A stretch of 64,000 nt of DNA from Undaria pinnatifida (GCA_012845835.1 JABAKD010000026.1:13218111-13282110); one strand, 5' to 3'. Shown: positions 1 to 11,917, counted from the stretch's first letter. Numbers and translations are program-made. Notes: a model not told the origin generated them from the letters alone.

Positions 1-94
1 TGTTTGTTTGGTTGGTGGCACCTGGATTTGGTCCATCTTGGTATTGCCAGGGGTAAGAAGTTCTATGGTCTCACGACCACTATCGCGCACGGCA

Positions 95-660
95 TGAGAC
101 CCCTTCCCACCCTATCTATCCCCACCCCCCTCCCCTGCCCCCTTAGCCTCCCACCTATCCATTCTCCCCCCTCCCATCCCATCTCCTTCTCCCCCCGCTC
201 CTCTCCCTCCCCTCCCCCCCCCTCCCCGTCTCACCTTCGTCTCCCTCCCCACTTCCCTTCCTCCCCTCTTTCTTCCTACCGCCCACCCACGCTTCTTGCC
301 CCCACCCCTCCATCTCCTCCCCTCCCCCCCCCCCCGTCAAGCTTCTCTCTCATCCTCTCTCCCATTCCCCCACGCCCCCCCCCTCTCCCCTCACCTTCCC
401 TTCTCTCCCCGGCTTTTCTTCGCCCCCCTTCTCTCGCCGCTCCCGCCCCTCACTCCTCCCGCCCCTCCCCCCTCCCCTCCCCCGTCTCGTTTCTTCTCCA
501 CCCCTCTTCCACCCTTGCCACTGCGCCGTCTTGTCCCCTTTTCAGCTCGACCTCCCTCACCCCTCCTTCGCTCTGTCGTCCTCCCGCCCCCCACTCCCCC
601 CTCATATCGTTCCCCTTTCTCACCCCGTCCTTTCTCCCGCCCTCCCCCCCCCCCCCCGCA
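95..660. repeat. Pyrimidine-rich low-complexity tract
   Basis: Almost pure C/T on the plus strand for about 560 bases, with many runs of 5-12 C separated by short T/A-containing words. The long open frames here on both strands give only Pro/Ser/Leu-rich or Gly/Arg/Glu-rich translations, which is what such composition produces. I see no domain or gene. The strand asymmetry could favour triplex or G-quadruplex structure on the minus strand, which is an inference. Confidence 0.85.
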
Positions 661-1526
661 TTTCCCGTTCTGCCATCTCACAAAGGTTTTAGCGAACTCT
701 TCACAAACCGTGGTCACAGGTGCCCACCCCCTTGTGCCCAGGAAATGGCCTTGGCATTTACCGACACATGTTCCCGTAGAGGTGCACCAATTATTTTCTG
801 AGGCTCATAACATCTGTCGAGGAGCTCTAAACCTCACCCGAAACCCGATTTTGAGTAAACTGAAAGCGCAACCCGATAGCCAAACCTCTCTTGGTTTAGG
901 TATAAACAGTATTCACACTGAAAGAGCAAGAAGAAGACATTCCGACCACAACTTCGTGTCAAGGAACGTCGAAATTTAGAAAACAAAATGGCTAACACAA
1001 TTGCTAACTTCGTCAGTAGCACGCTTTTCCCCGACATCACGTGACCACGCTACGGTACGCGTAGTATTGTAGTATTGCAGTATTGCAGAAGCCACTTTGA
1101 GGGCTTCTTTTTTCAGCAACTAACAGCCACTCCGCAAGAAGAGCGGCTAGCTTACCACCCTAGCATTCTGTGCTTTTCGGTTTTGCCGTTATGCACGGCC
1201 ATGGAAAGGTTTCCTAATGACGTTGCGACCAAGGCTAGTGGGTAGGGGGGGGGGGCACTATTTAAGGCCGCCTATTCCATCGGCTAAGGGCCGCTCGAGC
1301 AACTGTCTATCTTGTGTACAAATTTGCAAGTCTTACGTTCTTGCGCACTTTCTTGTTTTTTTTCCGATGTGGATCGCCAGGATAAGTTAGGGCTTGGGGG
1401 CTCCTTTATTTTCGTGTGGAGGGTTCAGAGCTGTTTCGCGCTGGTAGCTTTAACGTAGCAGCAGCGAAAACAGGCGTTTCTCCCTACCGTAGCCTGGCTG
1501 TTGCGCTAACATAAATACTTCAGAGA
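661..1526. other. No gene recognised
   Basis: Mixed-composition sequence with no recognisable domain. A short direct repeat of the word GTATTGCA lies near 1,070-1,090. A run of nine G lies near 1,247. Nothing else is supported. Confidence 0.5.
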
Positions 1527-1802
1527 GATTGATTCTATGATAGCCCCCTCCAAAAAAAAAAAACAAAAAAAAAAAAACGGCTTTCTTTAACGAACGTTTT
1601 GTGGCCGCTCGACACGGGGAAGGATGCTCTGAAAAAATAATATCCTGACACACATTTTCTTGCTTGCTAAGAAGACTATCGAACGATGACGTGGAGGTGG
1701 CAAGGGGCACCGCAATTCAGAAACATACGGCCGGGGGCTGGTTTCAAAACCGGCGATTCCGTTAAAGAAACGTTGGGGGGAAGGGGCTACCGCAGAACGA
1801 CT
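1527..1802 (-). mobile_element. MITE copy 1 (GAGTCGTT family)
   Basis: A reverse-oriented copy of a ~240-280 bp non-coding element found five times in the window. The terminal inverted repeats are imperfect: one end reads GATTCTATGATAGCCCCC, the other (reverse complement) AGTCGTTCTGCGGTAGCCCC. The shared core word GTTTCAAAACCGGCGATT is conserved with the other copies. Two A-runs of about a dozen bases have grown inside it. It has no coding capacity. No target duplication is clear for this copy. Confidence 0.75.
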
Positions 1803-2143
1803 CCAAAGTTCTTTTTTTTTTTCAACGAGGTACAGAGCCTGAACTCGGAGGTAAAAACCGGGGCGCCCCCTCCTGCCGCAGCCTTTTGTCGCGTCGTGAC
1901 TTTTTTTTCTGTCATCGAATTGCATTTTCCTCCCCAGGGGTTCGAGAGGAAGGAGATGTGGGATATCATGTGCAAGCATTACAAGACTAGGGGGGCTGTT
2001 ACGGACACAGGGCACCCTTTTGCAGGCCCCTCTCATACTAATAATAGGCAGATTTCCACGTTGGTCGCACTCACTGAAGTTCTGGTATTGATCCCACTAG
2101 CCAGGGATAGAACTGAGCGGGAGGCGCGGATAGATGTAGTTCA
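1803..2143. other. No gene recognised between two MITE copies
   Basis: About 340 bases with no recognised domain. It contains T-runs and ends at the next MITE copy. I see no similarity to the other repeats of the window. Confidence 0.4.
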
Positions 2144-2383
2144 GAGTCCAGCCCCTCAACTTTTCTTTGACGAAATCGCCGGTTTAGAGAGACCAGCTTC
2201 CGGCCGTATCCCCTGAAATACGGTGTCCATTGACACCCCGACGTCATCGTTCGATAGCTCCTTTGCAAAATGAATAAAATGCCTGGAAACCTTTCGTTAA
2301 TGTCATTCTTCCTCGTGTCGAGAAGCCGTTAAACATTCGTTAAAGAAAACCGCTGGTTTGGGGGGGATATCGTAGAATCAGTC
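2144..2383 (+). mobile_element. MITE copy 2
   Basis: Starts AGTCCAGCCCCTCAAC and ends GGATATCGTAGAATCAGTC, an imperfect inverted pair. The flanks TTCAG (left) and TTCAT (right) look like a slightly decayed 5-bp target duplication. It shares the internal words GACGAAATCGCCGGTTT and CATCGTTCGATAG with the copies at 16.5, 19.9 and 35.6 kb. Non-coding. It sits next to the presumed terminal repeat of the Gypsy remnant on its right. Confidence 0.8.
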
Positions 2384-2503
2384 TTCATCATCCACTTATT
2401 CCTTTAGGCACACGCCGTAAAGGTCGTGTGGAACCATTTTAAACCAGTTTCATATATTAGATCCTATACCTTATTATTGTCCCAGGTAAATACCATGACA
2501 CTA
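2384..2503 (-). repeat. Presumed 3' LTR edge of the first Gypsy remnant
   Basis: Read on the minus strand this begins TGTCATGG directly after a purine-rich CAGGGTGGGCTAG. The same word stands at the LTR edge of the larger Gypsy element at 24,499-24,512, so it is probably the polypurine tract. The far end of the LTR is not defined because MITE copy 2 lies there. There is no second LTR to compare, so this rests on the shared junction alone. Confidence 0.4.
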
Positions 2504-3440
2504 GCCCACCCTGAAGAGTCATGTATGCAGGAGCATGGACAGATCCGGAGAAACACCGGTTCCACGGTCTAGAACATGACTCGAAGGTGCGGCTCTTCAA
2601 AACCCGCACACACACCTCTTCCCTGCGAGGTTATGAAGCCCCAAGAAAAACGCTACGGCAGAAGACCAAGAAATGTAACACTGAAAACGGGAAACGGACT
2701 ACACAAAACCCAGCAGCGCAATGGCGGAATCAACCGACGCAACGTGAGCTATCGCTTCCCTCAGGCAAACGCGGGGAGTAGGAACACAGAACACAAAAAG
2801 GAAGCAAGGAAACACCGGAAAAGAAACGCAAGTACGAAGACGATGGGTTCGAAGGCGGAATATTGGAAAATCTCGTCAGCAAAACCCCGAGCGGTCGCAA
2901 AAGCGTATCAGATACCTCCGAAACTCAACAGAATGATAATCCCATTCCACTCTGCGGGGGCGACGTCAAAACCGAGCGGAGAGTTATCGGGACAACCCCC
3001 CCACGAAAACAATGTAAAAAAAACAGAAAAACGAATGTCCCCCGAAGAACCAGAACCCAAAACCGGGAAACCAGGATCAAATACTCGAGCGCGGTGGAGG
3101 CATGAACGCCAACTAGCCATATCCACGCCTCGAGATTCATCTACGGTATTTTGAAATTCGCGTGAAATTGATCTACCCAGTCCGAGTCGAAGGCAACAGG
3201 AACGTTGAACCCCTCCTGTCGAAGTCGTGCGGCAAGCCGGAGAGAGCGAAAGCTTGATCGGTCCCGGGTCGTCTAGAAAACGCATCAAACTTTCCCCGTC
3301 GGTGATAGTACGAGTGCTGATTTTTCCTAACCACGACAAGCCGTCGTCGGCTTTGTACCAAAGATGAGCCCAAACGATCGGCCCATGGGCCCATTTGTGA
3401 ACACTCGTAATGCGATAGTGGCGTAATCAGTCAGCGCGCG

Positions 3441-3670
3441 TCACGCAGCCGTGGCCAGGTGCCAAACATCGCTCGCCGTTAGCACGAGATGCTCCCGCTG
3501 TGCAGCGCAAATGTGCATTTGACGGTATAGGTGGCTGGTTTGGCAGCACTGGTTCAGATTGCCAGCCCAGTCGAGCAAGATATATTGTCGTGAGCGCTGG
3601 ATATCCATCTTCCATTCCCACGATTGGCGCGAGAGCCTAATACAATGCGTCTCGTACATCACCGTGATAA
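3441..3670 (-). pseudogene. Chromodomain-like segment of G2
   Basis: The translation contains WEWKMDIQRSRQYILLDWAG and then a His/Arg-rich tail. This corresponds to the chromodomain region of the larger Gypsy copy (WVREMDLHLSRSHILRYWAG). Chromodomains at integrase C-termini direct chromoviruses to marked chromatin. This copy is a fossil. Confidence 0.6.
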
Positions 3671-4427
3671 TCCTACCTTGGCCACGGACCGATTTGGTGG
3701 CCGGTGATTGTTTCCACCTCGAGCCGCTGGAGGTGCGCCGACATGCTGTCTTGAGTGATGTGACATGGGGAGGATTTGGCTGTAAAGTTGTTGAACGCGT
3801 ATTGCGTCAACCCATCCGGAAGGTACTAATGCATGTCGCCGCGGTCGTGGGGGGTAGTGTAGGGCTTGCAGTACTCAACGGGAACGGGGCGGTGCACATC
3901 TGCGCCGTGCATGTCTATGGGGAGGTCCAAATAGTGGAGTCTGTCCCCGTGAGGGGACCGTTCAGTGAGTCGATGAAGGAGCAGGGGCCGACCTCGATGA
4001 TTTTGTAGGGGTCAGTCCAATTGAGCGCGAGTATCGTCTCTTGAGAACCTTGGCATCCGTGCCGGCCATCGCACCCAGGCGAATAGTGGAGGCCGTGCCG
4101 TATCATACAGCCATACCCAATGACCCACAACGAAGTTGGGGACTTGGTGCAAAGCGTCCGAAAGAACCGCGTTTCGCCGTTCCACACGGGGAAACCATCA
4201 AGAGATGGATTTCAAACTACCATTGGCGCGCTGTTGGCGTTCTGATGCCAGGTCACAATATGCGAGGTGGTTGCGGACCAGGCTATGGTGGCCGTCGACA
4301 CCGGAGCGGTAATAAAAAGTAGGAGGGAGGCGCGGGATCTTGTCCATGTAACCTCATTGGGAGCCAGGCCAGTTGCGGCGCTGACCGACCTGTTGCAAGA
4401 TAATTCCACGTGAGGCAGCTCCGCATC

Positions 4428-4943
4428 CTACTTGCCGTCGCGTTCGTCGACGACCACAGCCAGCATTTTGGCCATGGTGTGATTGACACGATCCACACCG
4501 CCGTTACCGCTCGGGTGATAGGAGGCGGAAGCGATTTTATCGACGGCCAACAAGATCCTAGACGATGTGTGAAAGCTTGTAGCATAAGTGGAGGCCGTTT
4601 TCGGAGAGGGTGCCAAGAGGGCACCCCCACCGGGGAATGTACCGGTTGATAAGGATGTTGGCCGTTCCTTCAGCTGTAAATTCGGCAGTAGCGACGCACG
4701 GCAGCTGAAGCAGTCGGTGAAAATCAAGATATAGGTGCTACCCCGGGGCGTGCTCAAACCAGTCCACGCTGGCAATTCCCGGTACCAGAGGAAGAGAAAA
4801 CGATATGACGGGCCGACGAACCGTGCGGTGTCTTCTGTGCTTGGCACTTCAACCAGTGGCGCAACCACCAGCGAGTGCAAGCGCTCATTCGTATCCACCA
4901 ATAGAAATGTTTGAGCATGCGGGTGGTAAATACAAATTGGCAA
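4428..4943 (-). pseudogene. Retroviral-type integrase core of G2
   Basis: The translation shows the end of the catalytic fold typical of Ty3/Gypsy integrases: YILIFTDCFS (strand carrying a catalytic Asp region) and, further on, SASYHPSGNGGVDRVNHTMA, the usual S-x-Y-H-P-x-x-x-G-x-x-E/D-R-x-N block. It lies between the RNase H tail and the chromodomain-like segment, the normal Ty3/Gypsy order. It is part of a broken element. Confidence 0.8.
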
Positions 4944-5945
4944 TTCAAGCCGTGCGTCCCGGCGGTTGTAGCAAGTAGGGGGTCGGGGGTGGATTACATA
5001 TGGGGGGGATAATGCTATCGTCAGTAGTGTGGAGGCCAGCGAGCTCCTGCATCATCGGGAAGGAGGCGCGCTGATGCGAGGGAAAACGCGCTAGGACTTC
5101 GGTGGGCAAGGCCAACGGCCGGCCGAGAACAATGTATTGGACGACGGCGCAACACGTAGACTATGCGTGTTGCTCCCGCTCCAAGTCTATGGGTGGATAA
5201 CTCGCGGCGGAACCGCCAATATGTATTTCGGCAGCAGCGCAGAGGACGTCCAAATCGGCCGTAGGGGTAGATGGAGGTTCCGAAGGGGTCGAAACCCCTG
5301 AAATCGGAGCGCCAAAGGGCTCCGCTCGGTCGCGGTCAGACAGAATGGATACCGCCGGGACAGGGGTTGGGGCCCGAAAGGTGCTCGGGGCGATGGCCAA
5401 AGGCGGTCGAGGGCGCGGAACACGCCACGGAGGGTCGACCCGAGAAGAAGACGACCGGGGGGGGGGCTGTCGGATCCGAGACAATAATCAACGGCTGGCT
5501 GCGCGGCATCGGCGGCAGTGGGTGTCCTTCGGCGCGTCCGAGTGGATATTGCGACCCGAACGCGGCAGTGCCACGGGAGCCCCCGAAGGGGGCGTAGGTG
5601 CCCGCGGGGGTATTTCTGGCGGAGTAGTCCCGAAGGACACCGCAACAACCGGAGTGAAAGCGGCGTCGGCGGCAGGCCAATATGGTACGCGGCCGAGGCG
5701 GTCATCACTGGTGCCGACGATAGCAGCAACGCGGGTGACGAATCTTCCGGTTGGAGCCGGAAGATCGTCAATCCTCATACGTGGCCCGTGTGTGCGAAAA
5801 TCGCGGATATCCGTGGAGGTCAGGGGGAGTCTACCGGAAACGGCGTTTTCGGGCAGGGGCACCAGCCCACCCAAGCCACTGCCGGGAGCCAATGTGGAGG
5901 GGGTGAGCAGGCCGCAAGCCCTGACGAGGCATATGGAGTCATCGT

Positions 5946-6090
5946 CTACAGGGGTGAGGGGGCTAGAATCGCTGCGGTCGTGCTCCGTCGCGCCGGCTGT
6001 GGCAGCCGTGAGAGGGAATCTGCAAAACCATCTGCGCTGTCCCTTCGGTACTCGAGTGTGTAGTCAATACCATAACCTAAGGTAAACGTT
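5946..6090 (-). pseudogene. RNase H C-terminal fragment of G2
   Basis: The translation contains YTLEYRRDSADGFADSLSRL, the typical end of Gypsy RNase H (family form: Y-x-x-G-x-x-N-x-x-A-D-x-L-S-R). The fuller copy at 33.1-33.6 kb has YTLEYRRGSANGNADFLSRL. Fossil fragment. Confidence 0.8.
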
Positions 6091-7084
6091 ATGTATGAAA
6101 TACAGGGAATAAACGTACGGATCGCCCAAATGTTGGAGGTGTCCCTAGGAACGGTGCTGCTCCGTCTCGAAAGGGATGCATGCAGGTGGTAAACGGTCAA
6201 GTTGCCAAGTCAAGCAGAAAATGAGTACGTCCCCCCGGCCTCCACGATCGATGCGAACTACGACAGACTCGATAGAGGTGAACCCTACCTAAGTTGCTGG
6301 GGTTTCCTATTCGAGGAGACCCAATGCCGAAACCCAACAAGGGATACCAGAGACTAAAAATAGAAGGGCAACAACCCAATCGAAACGAAACGTCCCATGC
6401 CCTGTGCCTAAGATAGGTAAACCACGAATGATACTTCAAACGTTTCAACAACATCCGGTAGTCCCCACGACGTATGCTACGATAGAGGTGCACCACTTTT
6501 TTTCTTAATACTACCCCTCGATTTGGGGACTTAAGACCGCCCCCAAAAACCGTTTCGGAGAAGAATAAAACTGCTACTGGACGGAAAACCCCATGGCCCA
6601 GGCACACAAGAAGAATCATTGAAAGAAAGGTCTGTTTCTGACGATTTTGGGTTAAGGAACCCTGTCATCCAGAAACCATTTCAGAAGAAAACTTCTACCT
6701 CTATCGTTTGCATGCGTCTTTTGTTGCTACACCATATCAGTCAGAAACAAGCTCTGTACATTACCTAAAAACTGCTTCCGAGAAAAGATGAGGTGCTACC
6801 CGGAGAAGAATCCCACCATCCCCCAGGAATACACAAGGAAACGCCGTATCTCGAAAACAAAGCAGAATGAAAGTCCGACAATTTAGGGTTAAGGAGCTCC
6901 ATCATTCAGAAACCCGTTCCAGCCTAAAGTGCCAAAAAATCGGTAGGGTAGTAGCACGGCATCTGTTACACGGTTTCGTTTCAGCCGCATTTCAGAACAG
7001 CAGCCCGCGCTGCTTCGTGTATCCGATGGTGCAGTAGCTGCCACGGCCTTTTCTACTCGAAACCCTAGTTTTTTTTTGTCGTTT
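6091..7084. other. No gene; imperfect direct repeat
   Basis: No domain recognised on either strand. Two segments about 235 bp apart resemble each other: one around 6,634-6,690 (GGGTTAAGGAACCC then CCAGAAACC) and one around 6,870-6,925 (GGGTTAAGGAGCTCC then CAGAAACCC). They may be remains of a duplicated repeat, but no ends can be set. Confidence 0.4.
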
Positions 7085-7290
7085 TGTTTTTTTCCAGGGC
7101 TTTTCACTGGTCACGATCCGACCCACGGGCCGGCTCAGGAGGAGTAAAAATCTCCAGGGTCGAGTCGGTTCCGGTTAGGAGGTCTCACGGGTCGGGCTGC
7201 GCCAGTAAGCGTTCAAATACGACGGGTCAGGTAAGGCTATGTTGGGTCGGGACACCCTGCCCCGACTCGACCCGCGACGAGTGACTTGAC
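7085..7290. repeat. GGGTCGGG/CCCGACCC-rich segment
   Basis: Contains repeated words GACCC, GGGTCGAG, GGGTCGGG and CCCGACTCGACCCG on both strands. It looks like a decayed minisatellite with partial self-complementarity. No gene is seen. It is followed by a T-rich stretch to 7,400. Confidence 0.45.
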
Positions 7291-7400
7291 CCGTGAAATG
7301 CCCTGTTTTTTTCCTTATTTTTTCTTGTTCTCCTCTTCTTTCTTCCTTGCTATATATAGCGGTCTGGTGTGTTGGCTTGCATGTCTTTTGCCCTCGTATT

Positions 7401-7573
7401 CATTGTGGCTCGCATTGCATGGCCGAATCACCTCGCGTGCATTTGAAATGTGTGCGTGTATCTGCCTTGCACTTTGTGGCCACAGAGAGACATCTCGTCT
7501 GCCTAGGAGGCACCGGCACGGACACTGACTGACTGGTAGTGCCGGATGCAGATAGATAGGTGGGAATATCAGC
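7401..7573 (+). repeat. Dispersed repeat R3 copy
   Basis: About 170 bp shared with copies at 36,384-36,525, 36,970-37,143 (minus) and 56,191-56,349. Shared words include GCATTGCATGGCCGAATCAC, CTTTGTGGCCACAGAGAG, GGCACGGACACTG and GCCGGATGCAGAT. Non-coding. The central and right parts also match the family called R4, so R3 and R4 look like branches of one repeat. Confidence 0.65.
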
Positions 7574-7744
7574 TTAAAGCGGAGAACACACACTACAACA
7601 GATAGAACTATTAACAAATACCATAAAACCACTATTTTTATTAGTATTAGTAACAACAACGTAAAAACAACTCGACGTTTAGTTTGCTCCCACCCATCTC
7701 ATATGTTTTCTTCAAAATATTGGGCATGTCCATTTATCCTGCAG

Positions 7745-8285
7745 GTAGCATCATTTGCTCCCATCCACTTTCGTCCCCCCCCCCCTCCTTCCTCCTCTGT
7801 TCCTCCAAAAAATAAATATCCGCCAGAGTCATAAACACTACCCGACAGGTGAATATAATCCCTTTACCTTTCGAGCCACCGATGCAGTAGCTCCAATTCA
7901 TTTTATGGTCTTCAAGTTTCAATTAACCCCCGCTCCCTTCCCCGCCACCCCCACCATCACCTACTAGCAATACGCGTGCAGTAAGCTCCTATTTCTTTTA
8001 TGCGACCTATCGCCCCTATACCCGCCCCCCTCCCCTCACCAATCATGCGACTGCAGTATATCTTTCTACAAAATAAACTGGAGCATTCCACAGTCATCAG
8101 ATTTTGTCCCCCTCAAAAGCGGGATTACAGATTGCGTGTTGATTAACATCACCTTGTTGACCCTGGTACAATCTAGTTTTAAGGGGGGTCGCCGACCTAT
8201 AATCTTACTGAGGACACAAACAGCTTGCAAATATGAGCTTCGATGAAATCTTCGATGTCACAGCTGGAGGGTATTACATGTTTTA
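7745..8285 (-). repeat. Dispersed repeat R2 with C-rich arm modules
   Basis: A reverse-oriented, diverged copy of the arm sequence found at 43.7-45.5 and 51.6-53.1 kb. Left to right it shows two C-rich modules (with ATAAACACTACC and CCGATGCAGTAGCTCCAA), then the R2 core with GTTGACCCTGG, GTCGCCGACCTATA, CAGCTTGCAAA and CACAGCTGGAG. No coding capacity. Confidence 0.7.
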
Positions 8286-8783
8286 CAATATTTGAGTAGG
8301 GCCGATAGGGCAGTATGATATCGTTACACTTGTTAAATGGTGTAGATATCGCATCATTGTAATAATGCCTAGATGAAATAAATTAATAGCAAAGGATAAT
8401 GTGTTATTTACAGCTTATTTATAATTTGATTTAATTGTGAGAAAAGCGATGTAATACGTCAAAAATAGTATGACATTGCCTACCTCTTCTCGCAATGGAT
8501 AACAATTTCCATGTCAATTAACACGTTAACAATAAATGTAACTTTACGAAGGGAGTGGTGTTCGTGGAGGCGTGGAAGGGATTCTGAAGATTTAACAGAC
8601 GGATTTTTGATTTTTGTCGATCGCTTTGAGAGACGAAACAATGGAAAGCCAGAGAGCAGCGACAGAAGAGCTGTCGTGCTTGCCAGAGACGGTCGCCTGG
8701 GGCGCAGGGGAGCGAGAGCACGTAGCACCGTAGGATCGAAAGCGGTCAAGTAGCGTGCCCATTAGAATTGATCGACTTTCGAC
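8286..8783. other. AT-rich stretch, no gene recognised
   Basis: AT-rich to about 8,550, then GC-rich up to the start of the gag-like frame of the DIRS-like element. The left end of that element probably lies in here, but no terminal repeat could be recognised. Confidence 0.4.
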
Positions 8784-9760
8784 ATGGGGGACGCCAACTC
8801 GGGCGGGCCAGTCGGCAAGGGACACGGGCATATCGAGGTGGCAGAGGTGCGGGTGGACGCTGCAGTCGCCCCTGTGCATGCTGCCCCTCAAGGCAGCGGC
8901 GTGGGACCCGTCCCGGCCGTCGCAGAATCAGACCTATCAATCGCGGTCCTCCTGCAGGGGTTGCTGGCGAGTTAAAAGGCGATCGCTGCGCGCTTGACAA
9001 ATGTCGAGGACAATCAAGCGCACCCGCAGCTCCAGCAGGACTAACCGGCGCAGCCGGCAGCCCTCCAGCTTGCAGGCGGAGCCCACAGCATGGCATCCGC
9101 GCCAAAAGGCGCAATACAGCAGGCCACGGTCGCCGCAGTCGTAAAGGCAAACGCCAAGCAGGCGGTTGACCTCTGGCGAGCCAGCGAGTGGCCAAAATTG
9201 TTCATCTTCCGCACGGCTTCAACGTCTCGGAGGAAATAAATCGAGGATTACTGGTAATCGTTCTCGATTCCGCAGCCCACGTCTCTGACGCGGTGCTAAA
9301 ACAGCTGAAGTTCATGTCCGAATTCGCGGTCAAGGATTTTCCCCTTCTGTGGCAATAGGGGAGACGCCGAGGGCCATGCCCGCTGAGATTCACTTTGCTA
9401 CCTTTGGAGCTGCCCTCATGGAGGCCCTTGAGTACGGGCTCCGCCCGCATGCAAGCAGAGGGTTGCTACGCGTGCGCTCGGAGTTGGATCAGGCGCAAAG
9501 CCTGGTGGAGGTGTATCTACGCCGCCTTTTTAACACCCTGGCGGAGCACTCGGTGAATTTTCGACAGCTACTGCTGTCAAATAAACATGAACATCGGCCT
9601 GCGCGAAGGCATGAAAGCGCTTGCGGTACAGGGAGACGAGCTGTACAGGAAGCACACTTACGCTGTGCCAGCCCCCTGAACAGGGAACTCCATGGTCATC
9701 CCCACCCTAAACAAATCGAGGGCACTGGCGGAGGAGGGCGACTAGTCTAGCTTCGCCGAG
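8784..9760 (+). pseudogene. Gag-like ORF1 region of DIRS-like element A
   Basis: The first frame starts MGDANSGGPVGKGHGHIEVA and continues Ala/Gln-rich. Later frames give LWRASEWPKLF and a helical-looking segment ending in MSEFAVKDFPLLW. I do not recognise a named domain. The assignment to ORF1 rests on position upstream of a same-strand RT/recombinase and on Ala/Gln/Pro richness. It could be an unrelated relic. Confidence 0.4.
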
Positions 9761-10594
9761 CGCTCAGCAAATTGGAAGCTGAACGCAGCAGGCTAGAGTG
9801 GAGTAAAAAGGAAGAGGGCCCCAGGCACGGATGGGCAGCGGGCAGCCCCTGCTCAGGGCCGAGGCGGGGGAGGGGTAGGGCTCTCCCTTCAACGCCCGAA
9901 CGCAGCACTCGAAGACGCCTGCGGGTGTGTGTGACTACCCGTGGCATGATCTCCGTTGCGAGACACAATCTGTTCATTTTTGCGCGTCCAGGGCGCCGGG
10001 ACAGCCGCGTAGCAGCAACAGCAGCAGCCGCAAGCGCTGCCCCTGCCACTCCCTCCGCCGCAGCCACCACAGCAGCTGACGCAACCGGCATCGGCAGCAG
10101 GGGGAGGAGGGGGGGCAGCAGAGGGCGGAGCAGGAGGGCCGCGGCCGAACGCCGTTCATTTCATCAGGAGCCACGTGCCCGCTGGCAGGGGGGGCGGGGC
10201 AAGGGGGAATGGCCGCAACAACTGACAGCACGGGCTCTGCCATCAGGCAGGACCGACCGAGGTGGGGGCAGGGGAGAGAGAAGAGAGGAGTATCTTCGCA
10301 GACGTCGAAAGGTCCGTGGGACTTCGCAATGCACCCGTACCCCGGGTAGGTGTCGCTGGTCTTGTTTTATGGTGACAATCAGTTTTCGAGAGGCAGAAAC
10401 AGTGTAGCACGCAGCAGAACGTCTGAAGCAGATTCTGGGCAACCGTCGCGGCGTCAGGAAGAAAAACGAAATTACAGCAGTAGTCTCGCTCAATCTTTCC
10501 ACTCAAGCTAGCAGAACCCGCATGCGTCGGAACAGCAAGTCAGATCAACCCAGAAATCGTCTTTTCCGGTAAGCCCAGTGCAAGAAAGTTCAGA
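9761..10594 (+). other. GC-rich linker of DIRS-like element A
   Basis: GC-rich sequence with CAGCAGC-type runs near 10,010-10,075 and purine-rich GGGGGAGG runs near 10,100-10,290. No domain is visible in any frame. By position it would be the gag-RT linker of the surrounding element. Confidence 0.4.
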
Positions 10595-10968
10595 ACGGTA
10601 GGTTTGTATGAGCAGAGACGAAGGTTACCTCTTTTGGCAGACCGAACAGGCATTGATGGTGCGGAACTCTCACACCACAGCACAGAACAGCAGGCTTGGT
10701 GTGAACAGAGACGAAGGTCACCTTGTTTCGCAAACCGACCAGACATCGGTAGTGCGGAACTCTCACACCACAGCACATAATAGCAGGGTTTGAATGGGCA
10801 GAGACGAAGGTTACCTTATTTCGCGAACCGACCAGATATCGGTGGTGCCGAACTCTCGCACCAAAGCACAGAAGAAGAGCAGGCTTGGTGTGAGCAGAGA
10901 CGAAGATTACCTTATTTCGCGAACCGGCCGGATATCGGTGGTGCGGAGCTCTTACACCACAGTACAGA
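10595..10968 (+). repeat. 93-bp tandem repeat, left block
   Basis: Four units with starts of the word AGCAGAGACG or its variants at 10,611, 10,704, 10,797 and 10,893, so periods of 93, 93 and 96 bp. Each unit has GAAGGTTACCTTATTTCGCG, GATATCGGTGGTGCGGA and ACTCTCACACCACAGCACAG. The period is 31 codons, and the 96-bp unit adds exactly one codon. One plus frame reads CEQRRRLPYFANRPDIGGAE per unit. Other frames are also open, so the coding frame is an inference. Confidence 0.9.
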
Positions 10969-11605
10969 ATATTGAACTATATCGGTTATGTGAATAATGA
11001 TGTGCTTCCAGCACCCCAATCTCAGGGAGCGAGCTTCACTGCAACACACAGTGTGAAGAAGATGGTATATAGATGTATTTATTAACTTCTCCCAGATGCT
11101 GATCAGAGGGGAAGATATGGGGTGTGCGAGTAGGCGCCGGTATGCGAAGCCTACGTGCTCGGCTCCATGTACCACGGGGTACTCTTGCGAAGTCCCGACA
11201 TTCCATAATACAAATACCAGAAAGCTCCTAGGGTTGTTCTATGCATTTCACAAGGACCCAAAGGAATAGTCCACGTATCATTCCCATACTACAATATCTC
11301 GCAATATTCTGTCGGATGACCCGAATTAGCCACCGTATGTTTCTACTATTGTTCGTTGGGCCAAGCTACATCGAACACCCTCCCTGGCGTTGGAACAACC
11401 AACAATCCTCGGAAATAACTACCAGAAACATTTTAGGACGAAACTCTTATGTCTTCAACAAAAAATCGCGGTGTTTCTCAAAACTCTCCCGAGCGATCGC
11501 TGTCGTGAGAATATCGCATGTTGGTCCTCTGTCCTGAGACACTTCACGGACAAGTGTCCCTTTCCCACCAACTCGCGCAAGAAGTGATACATCACATCGA
11601 TGTGT

Positions 11606-11917
11606 TTACTGTTGGACGAGCTCAGGGGGTTTGGTAAAGTCAATCGCCCCGTTGTTGTATTTAAACACTCCAATACTCGGCGACCCAAGACTAGGCATAA
11701 AGAAAACCAACATTCCTCGCACGTACAAGGTCTCCTGCACCCCATCGGCCATCGCGACGTACTCGGCCTCGGTGGTGGAGAGTGTAACACATTTCTTCGT
11801 CCTAGAAAACCAGGATACAAGCGTACCACCGCCGCAAACAGATGCACCAGAGATCGGACGCCTGTCCTGGGCTTTGTAGGCATAGTCTGCGTCTACGTAC
11901 GCCTCTATATCATTCAT
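11606..11917 (-). pseudogene. Copia RNase H
   Basis: The translation has EAYVDADYAYKAQDRRPISG, then TLVSWFSRTKKCVTLSTTEA and EAEYVAMADGVQE. These match the Copia RNase H blocks (D-A-D-x-A, R-R-S-T-S-G, W-x-S-x-K-Q-x-x-V-A-L-S-T-x-E-A-E-Y). It degrades DNA-RNA hybrids during reverse transcription in live relatives. It is the last domain of the polyprotein, at the left end of this minus-strand element. Confidence 0.9.

Larger units (their letters stand above)
2384..6090 (-). mobile_element. Ty3/Gypsy chromovirus remnant (G2)
   Basis: A minus-strand pol fragment. Parts seen in element order: RNase H tail (5,946-6,090), a Pro/Ser/Gly-rich linker, integrase core (4,428-4,943), integrase C-terminal segment with the words WTDPYKI and EVGPC (3,915-4,020), a chromodomain-like segment (3,441-3,670) and a 3' untranslated stretch. 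It is related to the larger element at 24.2-34.0 kb: the linker, integrase tail and 3' stretch align segment by segment. It is broken in many places (roughly ten or more by eye), lacks a recognisable gag and RT, and looks old. One presumed LTR edge is visible. Confidence 0.8.

Noticed and set aside
4-979. Long open frames of 227-265 codons at the left end
   Set aside because: Translations are only Pro/Ser/Leu-rich or the Gly/Arg/Glu complement, caused by the pyrimidine tract. No domain, and frames on both strands are equally open.
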